A stretch of DNA of 7,298 nt, taken from contig JAZQUY010000022.1 of NCBI GenBank assembly GCA_045631525.1, positions 1 through 7,298 of the forward strand, read 5' to 3'. The DNA comes from SIG440 sp045631525. GTDB taxonomy: Bacteria > Bacillota > Clostridia > Monoglobales > Monoglobaceae. A program made the position numbers and the translations under genes. A model generated the notes under the pieces. That model searched no databases. It had not been told where the DNA came from and saw nothing but the letters and a program-made list of their open reading frames with translations. Positions 5,442 through 7,298 of the stretch are shown piece by piece (position 1 is the stretch's first letter; each line of letters starts with the position of its first letter).

Positions 5442-6617
5442 TTATAAATTCAGTGCCGCATAAACTGTATTTCTCACTCTGTTGTTAACAAACGGCGCCT
5501 GAGAATTCAACATATGCTGTGAGTAAAATATTGAAAGCTCATTTTCGGGGTCAATAAACGCAATGGACCCTGCCGCACCATCCCAACCAAATTCGGATGT
5601 TGTTCCAACTGCGCCGCCTTTGGCAATGTCTGACAGTTTTTTAACGCCAAGACCATATGTATAACCCGCAAACTGTGGCCAGTCGAAGCCTGGAATTCCA
5701 TAAGGTGTCATCTGGTCTTCGGCAAGAAGTCTTATAGCACCCTTTGAGAAAATTATCTCGCCATTTGGGCACTTACCATAATTCGCAAGTGCGTCTGCAA
5801 ACTTAGAATAATCAGAGGCACAAATCGCAAGACCCGCTCCGCCGCTTTCATAATTTTCGCCAAGCTGATACATTACATCCTTGCCAATATTTTTCCAGCA
5901 ACCGTCACCGCTTGGCGCCGGAATCAAAATATCATTCTGGTCGCATTTTTCATTGGGTATAAACTCATACTGCTCAGCTATTTTATCTTTTACGCTTTGA
6001 GGACGCGTATAAGAAATGTCTGTAACACCAAGAGGTGCAAAAATATTCTCTTTTACATATTCACTGAATTTTTTGCCTGATATAACCTCCACGGCTGCAG
6101 CCAGAACATCGTGACAAAGGCTGTATGCCCAACGGCTTCCCGGCTGAAAATGAAGAGGTTCGGTAGCAAGACCTTTTATCGCCTCAAGTGTATCCATCTT
6201 GCCGTTTGTCCATTCTTTAGCACGCCTAATCCCCTCACTATCAAGGTCATAGCTAAATCCTGCTGACATTGTAAAAAGATGACGCATTGTTATGGGTTTT
6301 TCTGCCTTTACTATCTCGCCGTTTTCATTTTTGACATACATATCCTTAAATTCAGGAATAACACTATAAAGAGGATCATCAAGAAGAAATAATCCTCTTT
6401 CCAAAAGCTGAAGTGCTGAAACAACTGTAACCACCTTTGAACAGGAATACATATTAAGTGTTTCTTCCCCAGTCATAGGAATTTTGTTTTCAAGGTCAGC
6501 ATAACCTGCGCTGTATTTAAATATTTCTTTTCCGCCTTGCTTTACAACTATTGCCGCACCGGGAATTCTCCAGTTAGTAAATCTGTCAAGCAATTCTTTG
6601 ATTAACTCAAACCGCAT
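5442..6617 (-). CDS. Beta-lactamase/esterase-fold serine hydrolase (class C-like), substrate unknown
   Basis: This 391-residue member of the beta-lactamase (PF00144-type) superfamily includes class C beta-lactamases, DD-peptidases and family VIII esterases. The acylation motif is S58-x-x-K61 in MYSCSKVVT. Y165-S-L in WAYSLCHDVLAAA occupies the Tyr-x-Asn position, with Leu in place of Asn. The third motif, normally K/H-T/S-G, is replaced by GWDGAAGS (344-351), closer to the W-G-G type of family VIII esterases. There is no signal peptide: the N-terminus MRFELIKELLDRF is charged, so the protein appears cytoplasmic and is unlikely to be a periplasmic antibiotic-resistance enzyme. The ATG at 6617 has only a weak upstream purine stretch. 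Its stop is about 20 bases before the guaB -35, with no terminator between, so some read-through into guaB is possible. Esterase, amidase or peptidase activity cannot be separated from sequence alone. Confidence 0.88.
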   Translation of the reverse strand: MRFELIKELLDRFTNWRIPGAAIVVKQGGKEIFKYSAGYADLENKIPMTGEETLNMYSCSKVVTVVSALQLLERGLFLLDDPLYSVIPEFKDMYVKNENGEIVKAEKPITMRHLFTMSAGFSYDLDSEGIRRAKEWTNGKMDTLEAIKGLATEPLHFQPGSRWAYSLCHDVLAAAVEVISGKKFSEYVKENIFAPLGVTDISYTRPQSVKDKIAEQYEFIPNEKCDQNDILIPAPSGDGCWKNIGKDVMYQLGENYESGGAGLAICASDYSKFADALANYGKCPNGEIIFSKGAIRLLAEDQMTPYGIPGFDWPQFAGYTYGLGVKKLSDIAKGGAVGTTSEFGWDGAAGSIAFIDPENELSIFYSQHMLNSQAPFVNNRVRNTVYAALNL

Positions 6618-6671
6618 ATAATCTATCTCTAATTACCTTTTTGAAAGAATTCTTTTTTCACAAATTAAAAT

Positions 6672-6700
6672 CAAGAGCATACGACAGCCGTATACTCTTG
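6672..6700 (-). terminator. Intrinsic terminator after the PfkB kinase gene
   Basis: On the minus strand the arms CAAGAGTATACG and CGTATGCTCTTG pair over 12 bp, with one G-T wobble and a five-base loop, and are followed by ATTTTAATTT. The hairpin starts about 10 bases after the kinase stop. The plus-strand exit is A-rich, so it acts only for minus-strand transcripts. It separates the kinase from the serine hydrolase gene. Confidence 0.8.
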
Positions 6701-6709
6701 AAAAATCAA

Positions 6710-7298
6710 TTATCTCTGAACTCTGCCTGAGCCATCGCCGCCGGCAAGCTTTTCAACTTCGCTTACTGACACACGGTTGTAGTCACCCTCAACAGAATGC
6801 TTGAGTGCAGATGCTGCAACAGCAAATTCAATAGCATCTTTTGATGATTTGCCGCTGAGAAGTGAATAAATGAGTCCGCCGCCGAAAGAGTCGCCACCGC
6901 CTACACGGTCAACAATGTGGAGATGATATGACTTTGAGAAATAATAATCTTCTCCATCATACAGCATGCCTGCCCAGTCATTGTCACTTGCAGAAATTGA
7001 AGTGCGGAGTGTAATTGCAACCTTTTCAAAGCCGAACTTGTCAGCAAGCTGTTTTGCTACGCTCTTATAGCCTTCGTGGTTAAGCTTCCCGCCGTAAATA
7101 TCTGTACCTTCTGCTTCAATGCCGAATACATCCTTTGCATCTTCTTCGTTTGAAATGCAAACATCAACATACTGGCAAAGGTCTGTCATAGCAGCTCTTG
7201 CTTCATCACGTGTCCAAAGCTTTCCGCGATAGTTGAGGTCGCAGGAAATCTTTACAACTTTAGCTTTTGCAGCTTTGCAGGCATCCTTGCATATTTCA
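6710..7298 (-). CDS. kdgK: PfkB-family sugar kinase, probably 2-keto-3-deoxygluconate kinase (5' truncated by window edge)
   Basis: KDG kinase phosphorylates 2-dehydro-3-deoxygluconate with ATP to KDPG, which feeds the aldolase step of uronate and pectin breakdown. The frame stays open to the right edge, so about 196 C-terminal residues are visible and the start lies outside. An internal ATG at 7189 is not the start, because homologous sequence continues upstream (SCDLNYRGKLW, the D-x-N-x-R substrate-side motif of KDG kinases). Then come CISNEEDAKDVFGI, the strand KVAITLR, and the PfkB signature DRVGGGDSFGGGLIYSLL with the catalytic Asp in GGGD; many family members have DTxGAGD. The last residues, GDGSGRVQR, are a polar tail. 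KDG specificity is inferred from the DLNYR/KLW and DRVGGGDSF pattern; another sugar kinase of the family is possible. The gene is followed directly by an intrinsic terminator. Confidence 0.88.
   Translation of the reverse strand, partial: EICKDACKAAKAKVVKISCDLNYRGKLWTRDEARAAMTDLCQYVDVCISNEEDAKDVFGIEAEGTDIYGGKLNHEGYKSVAKQLADKFGFEKVAITLRTSISASDNDWAGMLYDGEDYYFSKSYHLHIVDRVGGGDSFGGGLIYSLLSGKSSKDAIEFAVAASALKHSVEGDYNRVSVSEVEKLAGGDGSGRVQR

Noticed and set aside
5482..5491. TTGTTAACAA palindrome, also Rex-like
   Set aside because: It lacks the central spacer of a Rex site and lies in the 3' coding end of the serine hydrolase gene, where it encodes V-N-N.
6618..6671. Possible promoter for the serine hydrolase gene, and the palindrome AAAGAATTCTTT at 6644-6655
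   Set aside because: No -35/-10 pair with acceptable spacing and position relative to the ATG was found. The palindrome is short and AT-rich with no clear role.

Overview
The window looks like chromosomal DNA of an anaerobic, low-to-moderate GC Gram-positive bacterium, most likely an uncultured or gut member of Clostridia. I infer this from the AT-rich spacers, strong Shine-Dalgarno sites, a Rex redox regulator, an OGG1-type glycosylase of the kind known from Clostridium, and a Clostridia-like 2-keto-3-deoxygluconate kinase. There are no insertion sequences, phage genes, CRISPR arrays, tRNAs or rRNAs. No gap between genes exceeds about 95 bases.

The left half (1-3401, plus strand) is a tight run of five genes read rightward: the 3' end of a eukaryote-type NADP isocitrate dehydrogenase, rex, a P-loop ATPase fused to an Asp23/Gls24-like domain, an 8-oxoguanine DNA glycosylase, and a small nitroreductase-family flavoprotein. 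Gaps are 35, 4, 19 and 27 bases with no internal terminator visible, so this is probably one transcript. Its genes touch NADPH supply, NADH/NAD+ sensing, oxidised-DNA repair and flavin-dependent reduction. That suggests a redox theme, but the theme is inferred.

The run ends at a bidirectional hairpin (3418-3450) that also ends the convergent minus-strand unit. That unit (5423 down to 3433) has a near-consensus promoter, then guaB (IMP dehydrogenase of the unusual Tritrichomonas-like clade), then a small unrecognised protein with two matching four-cysteine units. The small gene is coupled to guaB by an ATGA overlap. The hairpin's left arm on that strand is formed by the last codons of the small gene, and its stop codon sits in the loop.

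Further right, still on the minus strand, are a cytoplasmic beta-lactamase/esterase-fold serine hydrolase (5442-6617), an intrinsic terminator (6672-6700) and the C-terminal two thirds of a PfkB-family sugar kinase, probably KDG kinase, which runs off the right edge.

The least explained items are the duplicated four-cysteine protein locked to guaB and the P-loop/Asp23 fusion behind rex. Nothing here is a recognisable defence or mobile system.
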